Shown in pieces: positions 56,336 to 64,000 of a stretch of 64,000 bases of DNA. A program made the position numbers and the translations under genes. Location: contig CAWDBD010000014.1 in the NCBI GenBank assembly GCA_963800395.1, positions 456,757-520,756 of the forward strand, in the 5' to 3' direction. The notes below the pieces were generated by a model. That model made no database searches, had not been told where the DNA came from, and saw only the letters and a program-made list of their open reading frames with translations. This DNA is from DASSBG01 sp963800395 (GTDB taxonomy: Bacteria > Pseudomonadota > Gammaproteobacteria > Xanthomonadales > Rhodanobacteraceae). Within the stretch, counting starts at the first letter, position 1, and every line of letters starts with the position of its first letter.

Positions 56336-57391
56336 TCAGGCTCGGCTATCCGGGCTCTGCAGTCGCCAGGCAATGGTTTCGCCTGCACGCAGCCCGACGC
56401 CCGGCACACCGCCAAAGTCGAGTTCGTCCGGTACTGTCCAGCTTTCGCGCAGCAGGGTTATGGTGTCAGTGTTTCTCGGCAGCTTGTAGAAGTCCGGCCC
56501 GTGAAAGCTGGCAAATGCTTCCAGTTTGTCCAGTGCATTGGCGTCATCGAAAACCTCGGCATAGAGCTCGATGGCAGCGTGCGCCGAATAGATGCCGGCA
56601 CAGCCGCAGGCACTCTGCTTGGCGTGACGGGGATGCGGCGCGCTGTCGCTGCCGAGAAAGAAGCTCGGGTCGCCGCTGGTAGCGGCTTCCAGCAGCGCTT
56701 GTCGATGCGATTCGCGCTTGAGCACCGGCAGGCAGTAGTGGTGCGGGCGCAAGCCACCGCTGAAGATGGCGTTGCGATTCATCAGCAGATGATGCGGCGT
56801 GATGGTGGCGCCGACGTGGGCGGGCGCTTCGCGCACGAACTGTGCCGCCTCACGTGTCGTGATGTGCTCAAGAACCAGGTGCAGATCCGGAAAGTCGCGG
56901 TGCAAGGCCGCCAGATGGCGCTCCACGAATACCGGTTCGCGGTCAAACATGTCGACGGCCGGGTCGGTCACCTCACCGTGCATCAGCAGGGGCATGGCAT
57001 GCTTTTGCATGGCTTCGAACGCTGCCTGGCAGCGACGCAGGTCGGTTACGCCGCTTTCCGCATTGGTGGTGGCACCGGCCGGGTAGTACTTGACTGCGTG
57101 CACGATACCGCTGGCACGTGCCTCGGCAATATCCGCTGGCGTCGTGGCCTCGGTCAGGTACAGCGTCATCAGTGGCTCGAAGTCAGCCTCGGGTGGCAGC
57201 GCGGCAAGAATGCGGTCGCGATACTCCCGCGCCTGCGCCACATGGGTGATCGGTGGCTTCAGGTTTGGCATGACGATGGCACGGGCAAATCGCTGCGCGG
57301 TGTCGGGCAGCACGGCAGCCATCAGCGCGCCGTCGCGCAGGTGCAGATGCCAGTCGTCGGGGCGGGTAAGGGTCAGATGCACTGGGTTCAT
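56336..57391 (-). CDS. pyrC: Dihydroorotase (class II)
   Basis: The zinc enzyme of pyrimidine synthesis that cyclises carbamoyl-aspartate to dihydroorotate. The 351-residue PyrC-type protein has the metal-binding RPDDWHLHLRDGALM, the carbamylated lysine in HAVKYYPAGATTNAESGV, His in LLMHGEVTDPAVD and LVLEHITTREAAQFV, and the catalytic aspartate in FLGSDSAPHPRHAKQS. Length and motifs match E. coli PyrC. It converges closely with the desaturase gene, 13 bases away. Confidence 0.96.
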   Translation of the reverse strand: MNPVHLTLTRPDDWHLHLRDGALMAAVLPDTAQRFARAIVMPNLKPPITHVAQAREYRDRILAALPPEADFEPLMTLYLTEATTPADIAEARASGIVHAVKYYPAGATTNAESGVTDLRRCQAAFEAMQKHAMPLLMHGEVTDPAVDMFDREPVFVERHLAALHRDFPDLHLVLEHITTREAAQFVREAPAHVGATITPHHLLMNRNAIFSGGLRPHHYCLPVLKRESHRQALLEAATSGDPSFFLGSDSAPHPRHAKQSACGCAGIYSAHAAIELYAEVFDDANALDKLEAFASFHGPDFYKLPRNTDTITLLRESWTVPDELDFGGVPGVGLRAGETIAWRLQSPDSRA

Positions 57392-57459
57392 GCCTGGTGT
57401 CCAGTCACGGGTTCGCCTGAAAGGGTGGTGCGCGGCGCGCTGAAATCCGGGGGCGGAGC

Positions 57460-58239
57460 TCAGCTCGAGGAGAGCGCCTCGCGGAGTTTCTTCTCGAAGC
57501 TGCGAATGCGTTCCGCATTCTTGCCAACGTCACTTTGTCCGACGCGTGACAGGGAGCGGATATCCAGTCGGGTGTCGCCATCGTCCTGGGCGCGGATGCG
57601 GATCACCACATCGTCCTTGAAACCGAACCACAGCGTGGTCGCTGTAGCCTCGATGCGGCCCTCTGACGGATCCTTCGCCGCAATGGCCCAGTCCATGTCA
57701 CGGGCAGTGGCCAGGGCTGCAGCGAAGACCTGGGGAGCGGTTGCCCGCAGCTGCATGGGCTTGATGTCGGGGTAGGCCTTGTGCTGCTGGCTGGCGATCT
57801 CGGCGCCGCCGTAGGCACTCGAATTGGGCGCCGACTTGCGTTGCTCGAGCAGCGCGCGGAAAGCGGGCGGCTGTGTGGTGTCGGTGCTTATGTCGTGGAT
57901 GGGTGGCACCAAGCGCGCCTTGTGCATGAACATCCATGGTGGCACGAATGCCAGCAGGCCCAGGGCGACACCCAGTGCTGCCAGCCAGCTGCCACGGCGG
58001 CTCTTGGCCACCATAGCCAGGATCAGCCAGACCAGGCCCAGGATGATGGCCACGACACCAGTCTTGGCACCCAGTCCCATCAGACCAAAGGCTTGTCGCA
58101 GTCCGGCCAGGTCCATTCGGTAAAGGGGGCCGGCGAGCAGCATGCCGAGGGCCGCGAGCAAGCCGATGGCAAACCCTGCCACGGCAATGAAGCCGGCTCG
58201 ACGAGCCATGCGGCTCGGTTGTGCTTTGCTGTCATTCAT
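57460..58239 (-). CDS. DUF1499 domain membrane protein
   Basis: A 259-residue protein with three membrane helices in the first ~110 residues (FIAVAGFAIGLLAALGML, GVVAIILGLVWLILAMVA, LAALGVALGLLAFVPPWMFM) and a C-terminal DUF1499 domain: PPIHDISTDTTQPPAFRALL, YPDIKPMQLRATAPQVFAAAL, RDMDWAIAAKDPSEGRIEATATT and SRVGQSDVGKNAERIRSFEKKL. The role of DUF1499 is unknown. It stands alone between pyrC and the PiT permease. Confidence 0.88.
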   Translation of the reverse strand: MNDSKAQPSRMARRAGFIAVAGFAIGLLAALGMLLAGPLYRMDLAGLRQAFGLMGLGAKTGVVAIILGLVWLILAMVAKSRRGSWLAALGVALGLLAFVPPWMFMHKARLVPPIHDISTDTTQPPAFRALLEQRKSAPNSSAYGGAEIASQQHKAYPDIKPMQLRATAPQVFAAALATARDMDWAIAAKDPSEGRIEATATTLWFGFKDDVVIRIRAQDDGDTRLDIRSLSRVGQSDVGKNAERIRSFEKKLREALSSS

Positions 58240-58395
58240 GATTTCACCTGTTGACGGGTATTCATCTCAGGCGTCCATCTTACAGGGTGCCGGTGCAGTG
58301 CATGGCACACTCCGGACGGAGCTGCTGACATCGCGGCGGGCCTGCGCGGCCCGGATCGCGGAGCCGGCGTCATGGTGGCAAGCGAAGAGCGGCCG

Positions 58396-59493
58396 TCAGC
58401 CCAGCAACCAGTACAGCACTGCGCCGAACACGGCACCCACCGGCAGGGTGATGACCCAGGACAGTGCGATGCCGGTCATGACGCCCCGGTTCACGCCGCC
58501 GCGCGAGCTGGCCCCGGCTCCGGCCAGGGCGCCGACTGAAACGTGTGTGGTCGATACCGGCAGGCCATTGACGCTGGCCGTGCTGACCAGCAGCGCCGTG
58601 GTCAGGCTGGCTGAAAGTGCCGCACCGATATCCACCTGCGTAATTCTGTCGCTCATCGTGTGGGCTACCCGACGGGCGCCCATCAGTCCGCCGATCAGCA
58701 TGGCCATGCCCACCGCCAGCACGGCAGCACTGCCATCGAGAAAGGCAATCGGCAGCAGAAGGGCGGCAATCTTGGGGGTGTCATTGAGACCCCGCGCAAA
58801 GCTCACTGCGCCACCGGACAGGAAAAGCAGCGCATTGACGCCACCACGGGCATCCGTGCGCAGGAGCCTTGGCTGCATGCCATGCAGCTCGCATTCGGCA
58901 CGGGTGGCAGCCATGGTCTGCGAGGTGCTGTGCATCTGTATGCCGGCACTGGTCAGCGCCTCGGGCTCGCGTGTGTCGCAGATGCATTCGGGTTGCTTTG
59001 CGGCACGCGCTGCCAGCCTGCGCAGCCAGGGCGCAATCAGCCAGGCTGGCACGATGGCGATGACCGGGCTGGCCAGCAAGGGCAGAAGAAAGCTCGCGCC
59101 AAGGGTGGAAAACTGCACGCCGGCTACGCCCACCGCGATCACGCCGGTACCGCACATGGCGCCGACCAGCGCATGCGTGGTGGATATGGGCAGGCCCCTC
59201 CAGCTTGCAAGCGCAATGGTCAGGCCGGCGCCGCCGGCCACTGCCAGTGCAAAGCCGACTTGGGCCGCCACATCGGCGGGGACCAGGCCCGCACCGGTAA
59301 AGGCCTTGAGCAGGGCACGAGCCACGAATACCGAACACAGGGAACCGGCCAGGGTGGTGATGCTGGCCCAGGCCAGGCAGATTCGGTAGCCGGCCACGCG
59401 GCTGCCATAGAGCGCAGCCACGCCCTTGAAGTTGTCATTGGCACCGTTGCTGGCAGCCAGCAACAGCACAAGAATGAACAAGGCCATCGTCAT
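58396..59493 (-). CDS. PiT-family inorganic phosphate (arsenate) transporter
   Basis: A 365-residue PF01384-type permease. The duplicated signatures are ASNGANDNFKGVAALYGS near the N-terminus and ARGLNDTPKIAALLLPIA in the second half, with GLPISTTHALVGAM and GLPVSTTHVSVGAL. A cytosolic linker at about residues 165-205 carries three cysteines (C170, C172, C201). AAGGAACG precedes the ATG at 59491-59493. The start overlaps the stop of the glycosyltransferase gene by four bases, making this the last gene of the arsenosugar-type operon; a role in arsenate or phosphate movement linked to arsenic metabolism is inferred. Confidence 0.85.
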   Translation of the reverse strand: MTMALFILVLLLAASNGANDNFKGVAALYGSRVAGYRICLAWASITTLAGSLCSVFVARALLKAFTGAGLVPADVAAQVGFALAVAGGAGLTIALASWRGLPISTTHALVGAMCGTGVIAVGVAGVQFSTLGASFLLPLLASPVIAIVPAWLIAPWLRRLAARAAKQPECICDTREPEALTSAGIQMHSTSQTMAATRAECELHGMQPRLLRTDARGGVNALLFLSGGAVSFARGLNDTPKIAALLLPIAFLDGSAAVLAVGMAMLIGGLMGARRVAHTMSDRITQVDIGAALSASLTTALLVSTASVNGLPVSTTHVSVGALAGAGASSRGGVNRGVMTGIALSWVITLPVGAVFGAVLYWLLG

Positions 59494-60182
59494 GCGTACG
59501 TTCCTTTTCTTCCTGGCATGGATGCTTGCTTGCCGAGCCATTGCCGCAGTGATGTCTGCGCGGCAAGCGGGTGCGGCAGGGCAGCCAGCGCATGGCCAAG
59601 CATTTCGAGGTCGTCGATGGTGTCCACATCACGCAGTGCGGGCAGCCTGGCCACGGCGCCGTGTGCTGCCAGGGCGGTGACGAGATCAGACGCGGTTGTC
59701 GACGCCGAGTAGCGGACCTGCTGCCAGACCTCGGCGGGTACCGGATTGCGCGTGCCAAACAGCCAGAAGCCACCATCACCTGCAGGGCCCAGCACAAACG
59801 GTGTGGCCGGATCACCCAGCGCGGTCAGCGCCTGTTGCAGCAGCGTGACGGTGATCTGTGGCGCATCGGCGCCGATCAACAGCACCCGACCATGGCGTGA
59901 CTGCAACTGGCTGCAGACCTGATGCAGGCGCGCCCCCAGGTCCCCCTGGCCTTGCCATATCCGGGGCAGGGCATGCCAGTCCGGATGTTCGAGGGCCTCG
60001 TTCTCGGCCACGGCCCAGTACGGTTTGACTGTCGCTGGTGCCGCCTGAGCCACAGCGGCCACGGCTTGCGCCGAGAATCTGTGGAATTGCTCGGCCGCGG
60101 TTGGGCCGACGGATGCCGCCAGTCGTGTCTTCACTGACGACAGACCGGGCGTCTTCACGAAGATGGCCAGTGCTGTGCTCAA
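59490..60182 (-). CDS. TIGR04282-type arsenosugar biosynthesis glycosyltransferase
   Basis: A nucleotidyltransferase/GT-A-like protein of 230 residues. It begins STALAIFVKTPGLSSVKTRLA, continues LLIGADAPQITVTLLQQALT and GPAGDGGFWLFGT, and has LRDVDTIDDLEML near the end: the hallmarks of the CofC-like family found next to ArsS. The start is a TTG at 60180-60182 overlapping the TGA of the upstream gene (TTGA), consistent with the other junctions. It may supply or transfer a sugar for arsenosugar; the exact reaction is not established. Confidence 0.82.
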   Translation of the reverse strand: MSTALAIFVKTPGLSSVKTRLAASVGPTAAEQFHRFSAQAVAAVAQAAPATVKPYWAVAENEALEHPDWHALPRIWQGQGDLGARLHQVCSQLQSRHGRVLLIGADAPQITVTLLQQALTALGDPATPFVLGPAGDGGFWLFGTRNPVPAEVWQQVRYSASTTASDLVTALAAHGAVARLPALRDVDTIDDLEMLGHALAALPHPLAAQTSLRQWLGKQASMPGRKGTYA

Positions 60183-61000
60183 CGCGAGTTCCTGCGCATT
60201 CGTCGCCACGCCGGCCAGGCCTGGGCCAGGGTCAGGCGCCAATGGCGCAAGGTGGTCCCCAGCCAGCCATGGCGTCGGTATTTGCGGGCACTGGTCTGCA
60301 AGCTGGCGCCCAGGCCGCATACCGGCAGACCGGCCTGATGCGCGGCCCAGACCAGCAAATGGTCTTCACCGCAGCGTGCCTGTTCATCGAAACGGCCCAG
60401 CTCGGCGAAACGCGTGGCCGGCAACAGCAGGCCCTGGTCGCCAAAAGGCAGTCGCAGCCAGCGCGAACGCAGGTTGGCGCCCCAGGCGTTGAGCTTGGCC
60501 AGGCGCGGGCCATCGGCGGCGAAGACGAGATCGAAATAGCCCATGGCATCGGCTTCGGTATCGAGGAACGCGCACAGGGCGGACAGGGTCGAGCGCTGCA
60601 TTCTGGAGTCGGCATGCAGGAACCACAGCCAGCGACCCCGCGCGGCTTCGGCGCCGACATTCTGCTGCCGTGCCCGCCCCGGTGTGCTGGCGATCGCGCG
60701 CAGCCGCAGCGATTCGGGCCAGGCCGGTGGCTGCTGAACAGCTTCCTGTTCCGCATGCACCAGGATCACCTCGCTTTGCGCGGGCAGCGCTCCGAGTTGC
60801 CGCAGCAACTCCTGCCAGTCCGTTTCGCCAGGCGCCAGCGGGATAATGACGGACAGCCGCAAGGCCGGCGCAGTGGCTGCGTCGACCTGGTCTGGAACTT
60901 CGCGTGTGCCGCTCTCTGCTGGCGGCTGCGCTGGCGGCGCGGCGGATTCAGTCCGCTTCAGCGTCCGGGCATCCTCATCCAGGCATGGTGCAGGTTTCAT
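60179..61000 (-). CDS. TIGR04283-type arsenosugar biosynthesis GT2 glycosyltransferase
   Basis: A 273-residue GT2 protein. Residues 1-45 are a low-complexity Pro/Ala lead. The GT fold follows: LRLSVIIPLAPGETDWQELL, the metal-binding region RARQQNVGAEAARGRWLWFLHADSRM and FGDQGLLLPATRFAELGRFD. The tail RKYRRHGWLGTTLRHWRLT is typical of this subfamily paired with ArsS. The start at 60998-61000 overlaps the arsM-like stop by four bases. Sugar donor and acceptor are not known. Confidence 0.85.
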   Translation of the reverse strand: MKPAPCLDEDARTLKRTESAAPPAQPPAESGTREVPDQVDAATAPALRLSVIIPLAPGETDWQELLRQLGALPAQSEVILVHAEQEAVQQPPAWPESLRLRAIASTPGRARQQNVGAEAARGRWLWFLHADSRMQRSTLSALCAFLDTEADAMGYFDLVFAADGPRLAKLNAWGANLRSRWLRLPFGDQGLLLPATRFAELGRFDEQARCGEDHLLVWAAHQAGLPVCGLGASLQTSARKYRRHGWLGTTLRHWRLTLAQAWPAWRRMRRNSR

Positions 61001-62067
61001 CGGCAGCAGGCGCCGTCCGCCGCAGCAGGGGCGCTTGCGGGGTCACAATCGAACAGGCCGAAGTGACGCTGCTTGTCGCCGTCGATGCGGAAATGCGGCG
61101 AGAGGCGGCTGGCTGCGAGCATGTCGGCGCTGTTGCCGCACACGCGCATGGGCTTGCCGGTTTCGAAATGGTGGTGATCATCCAGATCGAATGTGTGTGG
61201 TTGTCCAGCAAGGCTGCCGAGATAGGTGGCAATCTGGCCATAATCCTCGCAGCGGTCTTCCAGATCCAGTTTGAAAGCACGCCAGGTGATGGACTCGAAG
61301 TGCGCGAATCCGATGCGTTGTTCCACTGCCGGGTCGGTCAGCGCAATGGGATTGCGCGCGCACACGCGTGCATCGACGACGCCCAGCTGTGCCAGCATTC
61401 GACGGAAGTCCTCGATGTAGAGCGCACCGGCCAGACATTCACCCAGCAGCACCGGGTCGTCCATCAGGGCGGAGGGCAGGCGACGGTCGGCAAACACGTC
61501 GGAGAAATACAGTTCACCGCCGGGCTTGAGCACGCGCATGATTTGCGCGAACGCGCGCGGCTTGTCCGGCACCAGGTTGAGCACGCAGTTGGATACCACC
61601 ACATCAACCGAGTTGTCGGCAATGCCCAGGCGGTCCAGCTCGGCCAGGTCGCCGGCGAGGAGTTCCACGTTGCTGTGCGCATGGCCGAATTTGGCGGCGT
61701 GATAGTCGCGGTGGCGTTCGGCGACCTGCAGTTGCGCCGCCGTCATGTCGACGCCGATCACGCGCCCGTGTTCGCCCACCAGGCGTGACAACAGGAACAC
61801 GTCGCGGCCGGTACCGCAACCCAGGTCGAGTACCGTCGCGCCGTCCAGTGCGGGCGCAATCGGCGAGCCGCAGCCATAGAAGCGCTCGGTCACCTCCGGA
61901 TGCAACATGGCAGCCGTTTCACGCAGGTGTTCGGGCATGGCGCTGGTACTGCAGCAGGCCGTGGTGCGCAGGTCGGCGCTGCTCTGCAGCGTGTCGCCGT
62001 AATAGGTACTGACCCGGTTGCGGACCTCGTCAGCGCTCTCGTTGTTGTCGTCGGTACGATCGGTCAT
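60997..62067 (-). CDS. arsM: Arsenite methyltransferase (ArsM-like)
   Basis: A SAM-dependent methyltransferase of 356 residues that would methylate trivalent arsenic. SAM motif I is ATVLDLGCGTGRDVFLLSRL. Cysteines match the ArsM set: Cys38/39 in LRTTACCSTSAMP, Cys66 in ERFYGCGSPI, Cys161 in VVVSNCVLNLVPDKPRAFAQ and Cys211 in LLGECLAGALYIEDF. The C-terminal domain includes ETGKPMRVCGNSADML. It lies between the radical SAM gene and a glycosyltransferase with ATGA overlaps on both sides, so it probably provides the methylated arsenical that ArsS adenosylates. Confidence 0.9.
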   Translation of the reverse strand: MTDRTDDNNESADEVRNRVSTYYGDTLQSSADLRTTACCSTSAMPEHLRETAAMLHPEVTERFYGCGSPIAPALDGATVLDLGCGTGRDVFLLSRLVGEHGRVIGVDMTAAQLQVAERHRDYHAAKFGHAHSNVELLAGDLAELDRLGIADNSVDVVVSNCVLNLVPDKPRAFAQIMRVLKPGGELYFSDVFADRRLPSALMDDPVLLGECLAGALYIEDFRRMLAQLGVVDARVCARNPIALTDPAVEQRIGFAHFESITWRAFKLDLEDRCEDYGQIATYLGSLAGQPHTFDLDDHHHFETGKPMRVCGNSADMLAASRLSPHFRIDGDKQRHFGLFDCDPASAPAAADGACCR

Positions 62068-63044
62068 GCCAGTGCTCCGCCGCAGGAACTGCCGGCGCCC
62101 GCGGTGCAGCCGTAGCAATGGCTGTCGAAGGCGATGCGTTCGCTCTCGATATCGGTGAGTGCCTTGATGTCCCACAGGCTGCGCTGTTTTCCGGCCAGCG
62201 GCAGCTCCAGCGCCTGGTTGAAGTCGCAGTCGTACAGGTGGCCCCGCCAATCAACGGAAAGCTGGTTGCGGCACATGACCCCGAGTGCGGCTTGCGGGTT
62301 GAAGGCATCCAGAAGGGTATGCATGTAGTCCTCGTAGCGGCCTTCGCGCTGGAGCAGGTGCAGGAAACGCTTGATCGGCATGTTGGTGATGGTGAAAAGA
62401 TGATTGAAGTGAATGTCGAAGTGCTCGGCCAGTTCACGTTTGTAATCGGCTTCGAGGTCGGCCTGCGCCGGCGGCAGGGTGGCGCCGACCGGGTTGTAGA
62501 CCAGATCCAGCTCCAGCCCCGTGCCGGGGTGGCCGTAGCCCAGACCGGACAGCATCTGCAACGCGCGAATGGACGGATCAAAGACATGCTTGCCGCGCTG
62601 CTTCTCGACATTGGCCTTGGTATAGCAGGGCAGGGACGCCACCACCTTGACCCGCTGTTCGGCCAGAAATTCGGCCGTATCTTCCTGGCCTTCACGGAAC
62701 AGGATGGTCAGGTTGCAGCGGTCGATCACGGTCTTGCCCAGCGCGCGCGCTTCGCGCACCAGCATGCGGAAGTGCGGATTCATCTCGGGCGCGCCACCGG
62801 TCAGGTCCAGCGTATGCACCTGCGGCGCATCGGCCAGCAGCTCGAGGATGCGCTCGGCGGTCTCGCGCTGCATGATTTCGGTGCGCTTCGGGCCGGCCTC
62901 GACATGGCAATGATGGCAGGCCAGATCGCACAACTTGCCGACATTGACCTGCAGGATTTCCAGCGGTGTGCGGGTCAGTTCAACGCCGTGCCGGCGAAGG
63001 GTATCGGCGAATGCGGGCAGTGCGGGTTTGAGAACGGCATTCAA
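62064..63044 (-). CDS. arsS: Arsenosugar biosynthesis radical SAM protein ArsS
   Basis: A radical SAM enzyme of 326 residues. The 4Fe-4S triad is Cys39, Cys43 and Cys46 in NVGKLCDLACHHCHVEAGP. The SAM region follows with TLDLTGGAPEMNPHF and DRCNLTILFREGQED. The C-terminal SPASM-like cysteines lie in HCYGCTAGAGSSCGGAL (~residues 309-325). These are the marks of ArsS, which transfers the 5'-deoxyadenosyl group to dimethylated arsenic. In some ArsS proteins one cysteine is selenocysteine; here it is Cys. The gene is 35 bases after the sigma-factor gene and overlaps arsM. Confidence 0.93.
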   Translation of the reverse strand: MNAVLKPALPAFADTLRRHGVELTRTPLEILQVNVGKLCDLACHHCHVEAGPKRTEIMQRETAERILELLADAPQVHTLDLTGGAPEMNPHFRMLVREARALGKTVIDRCNLTILFREGQEDTAEFLAEQRVKVVASLPCYTKANVEKQRGKHVFDPSIRALQMLSGLGYGHPGTGLELDLVYNPVGATLPPAQADLEADYKRELAEHFDIHFNHLFTITNMPIKRFLHLLQREGRYEDYMHTLLDAFNPQAALGVMCRNQLSVDWRGHLYDCDFNQALELPLAGKQRSLWDIKALTDIESERIAFDSHCYGCTAGAGSSCGGALA

Positions 63045-63079
63045 GAAAACGACTCCGGCTTTGGTGGTTGCGGTGGTAA

Positions 63080-63589
63080 TCAGTCTTGCAGGTATTCTTG
63101 CAGCATCTGGCGACCGCGGTGTATGCGGCTCTTGACGGCCGCACGGGTAAGTTTCAACTGGTCGGCGATCTCGCTGATCGAGAATTCCTCGAAATCGCGC
63201 AGGATGATCGCTTCGCGGTATTTTTCCGGCAGCGACTGGATTGCCGCGATCAGATCGCTACGCAGTTCGTAGTGATCGTCGTAGGAAAACAGCGCCGTGT
63301 CATTCGCAGGCAATGAGGTCTGGCCACGCATCGCACGCCACAGGCGATGGCATTCCCGGCGCACGATGGAGAATGTCCATGCCGGAAAGGCGGTGATGGT
63401 GCGCAGCGCCCCGATGCGCCGGTAAATCAGCATCAGCGATTCCTGCACGGCATCTTCGGCATCGACGCCCGCTGCACATTGCGACAACGCAATCTTGCGC
63501 AAATACGGGCGACAGGCAGCGAGCAGACTCTCAAGTGCCTTGGCGTCGCCCTGCCGTGCCGCGTTCACCATGGTCGGGTTGTGTTGCAT
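63080..63589 (-). CDS. ECF-type RNA polymerase sigma factor of the arsenosugar-type operon
   Basis: A 169-residue sigma-70 family factor. Region 2 includes LLAACRPYLRKIALSQCA, GVDAEDAVQESLMLIYRRIGAL and AFPAWTFSIVRRECHRLWR. Region 4 reads SLPEKYREAIILRDFEEFSISEIADQLKLTRAAVKSRIHRGRQML. It is first in the operon, 35 bases ahead of arsS, with no anti-sigma gene next to it. It may control its own operon; the trigger is unknown and no ArsR repressor was seen here. Confidence 0.88.
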   Translation of the reverse strand: MQHNPTMVNAARQGDAKALESLLAACRPYLRKIALSQCAAGVDAEDAVQESLMLIYRRIGALRTITAFPAWTFSIVRRECHRLWRAMRGQTSLPANDTALFSYDDHYELRSDLIAAIQSLPEKYREAIILRDFEEFSISEIADQLKLTRAAVKSRIHRGRQMLQEYLQD

Positions 63590-63823
63590 AAATCACCTTT
63601 TACCTTTTGACTGACGCCGGGCGCGTTTTTTCAGGACCTTTCGCCAGGAGGCACCTGCAGCCCGGACCGATTCGTCAAGCTGGGCTCCCACCTGCATACT
63701 GACCGGACAGGTGCCGGATATCTTTCAAACGGTGGCTGATTGCGGTCCGCTATTGCCGCTGATAATCGGGGAAACGGCCGGTCATGGATCGCGCCAGGCC
63801 TCGAAACCATCGACAGGGCCGCC
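63590..63823. promoter_or_regulatory. Presumed promoter region of the sigma factor-ars operon
   Basis: No gene in these 234 bases. It lies between the end of a flavodoxin-family gene and the sigma-factor gene on the same strand. I see no ArsR-type operator and no clear terminator. Confidence 0.4.
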
Positions 63824-64000
63824 TCAGCGATATTCGGGGTTCTCGAAATCGAAGCGGCAGCCTGCATCCCAGTCGCGTCGCCTGTTGCCGTGCGCCGGAA
63901 TGCCACCTTGCGACTTGAGCATCCGCGCCATGTGCATGAGGTTCCAGGTCATGAAGGTTGTGTTGCGGTTGGTGAAGTCGTTCTCCGGGCCGCCCGAGCC
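63824..64000 (-). CDS. Flavodoxin-family NAD(P)H-dependent reductase, C-terminal fragment
   Basis: Only the last 58 codons are inside the window. They read GGPENDFTNRNTTFMTWNLM, HMARMLKSQGGIPAHGN and CRFDFENPEYR, which I recall as the typical end of FMN-dependent NADPH-reductase/flavodoxin-fold proteins in proteobacteria. The 5' part and cofactor site are outside the window. Same strand as the ars-type operon; co-transcription is possible. Confidence 0.6.
   Translation of the reverse strand, partial: GSGGPENDFTNRNTTFMTWNLMHMARMLKSQGGIPAHGNRRRDWDAGCRFDFENPEYR

Noticed and set aside
62064..63044. Selenocysteine in ArsS
   Set aside because: The N-terminal and C-terminal metal-site positions are encoded as cysteine and no in-frame TGA occurs.

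Overview
This is a GC-rich gammaproteobacterial chromosome segment. It is most consistent with Xanthomonadales/Lysobacterales, probably near Rhodanobacteraceae. The grounds are the fabA-fabB pair, the cystathionine beta-synthase/gamma-lyase pair, the yoaA-tsaB neighbourhood, a secreted protein ending in IFANGFD, and abundant GTAGGGTGC-type intergenic palindromes. Placement rests on recalled family and synteny patterns, not on a search.

Layout. 1-8.5 kb: end of galU, tpx, a 1.4-kb repeat array, fabA-fabB, a lipoate-ligase-family gene, pilU, and a DUF4398 lipoprotein coupled to an OmpA-domain protein. 8.8-12.0 kb: a small YdcH-like protein and the reverse-transsulfuration pair (CBS, then a gamma-lyase/synthase). 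12.0-13.9 kb: a glycosyltransferase whose 3' end has been tandemly copied twice more, together with a palindromic repeat. 14-32 kb: a surface-glycan locus with an ABC exporter (Wzm/Wzt type), two sulfotransferase-type proteins (one fused to two GT2 domains), a secreted two-repeat protein, a DUF2142 membrane protein, a small EamA-type transporter, two methyltransferases, asparagine synthase, a polyprenyl-phosphate GT2, an SDR and a HAD-UbiA fusion. The last two resemble enzymes of polyprenyl-phospho-arabinose synthesis.

32-47 kb: acetoacetyl-CoA synthetase, etfA/etfB, yoaA, a 222-bp x 4 repeat array, tsaB, psiF, a class III aminotransferase, an ABC transporter plus DesK/DesR-like two-component operon, and lolA. 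47-50.6 kb: a block between lolA and rarA with a DUF1275 protein and a sigma factor / membrane protein / serine hydrolase operon. 50.7-58.3 kb: rarA, an MFS transporter, cysteine synthase, a 1-Cys peroxiredoxin, a sterol-desaturase-type enzyme, pyrC and a DUF1499 protein. 58.4-63.6 kb: an arsenosugar-type operon (ECF sigma, radical SAM ArsS, ArsM-like methyltransferase, two glycosyltransferases and a PiT-family permease) whose last five genes overlap by 4 nt at each junction. The window closes on the 3' end of a flavodoxin-family gene.

Data quality matters here. About ten genes, including the housekeeping genes fabB, pilU, lolA and yoaA, are interrupted by single-base indels, often in short homopolymers. 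These look more like sequencing errors than true pseudogenes. They cluster in 0-8, 15-24 and 37-47 kb; I saw none from 47 kb onward. Gene ends given for such genes span the repaired reading frame. No tRNA, rRNA, insertion-sequence transposase or CRISPR array was recognised.
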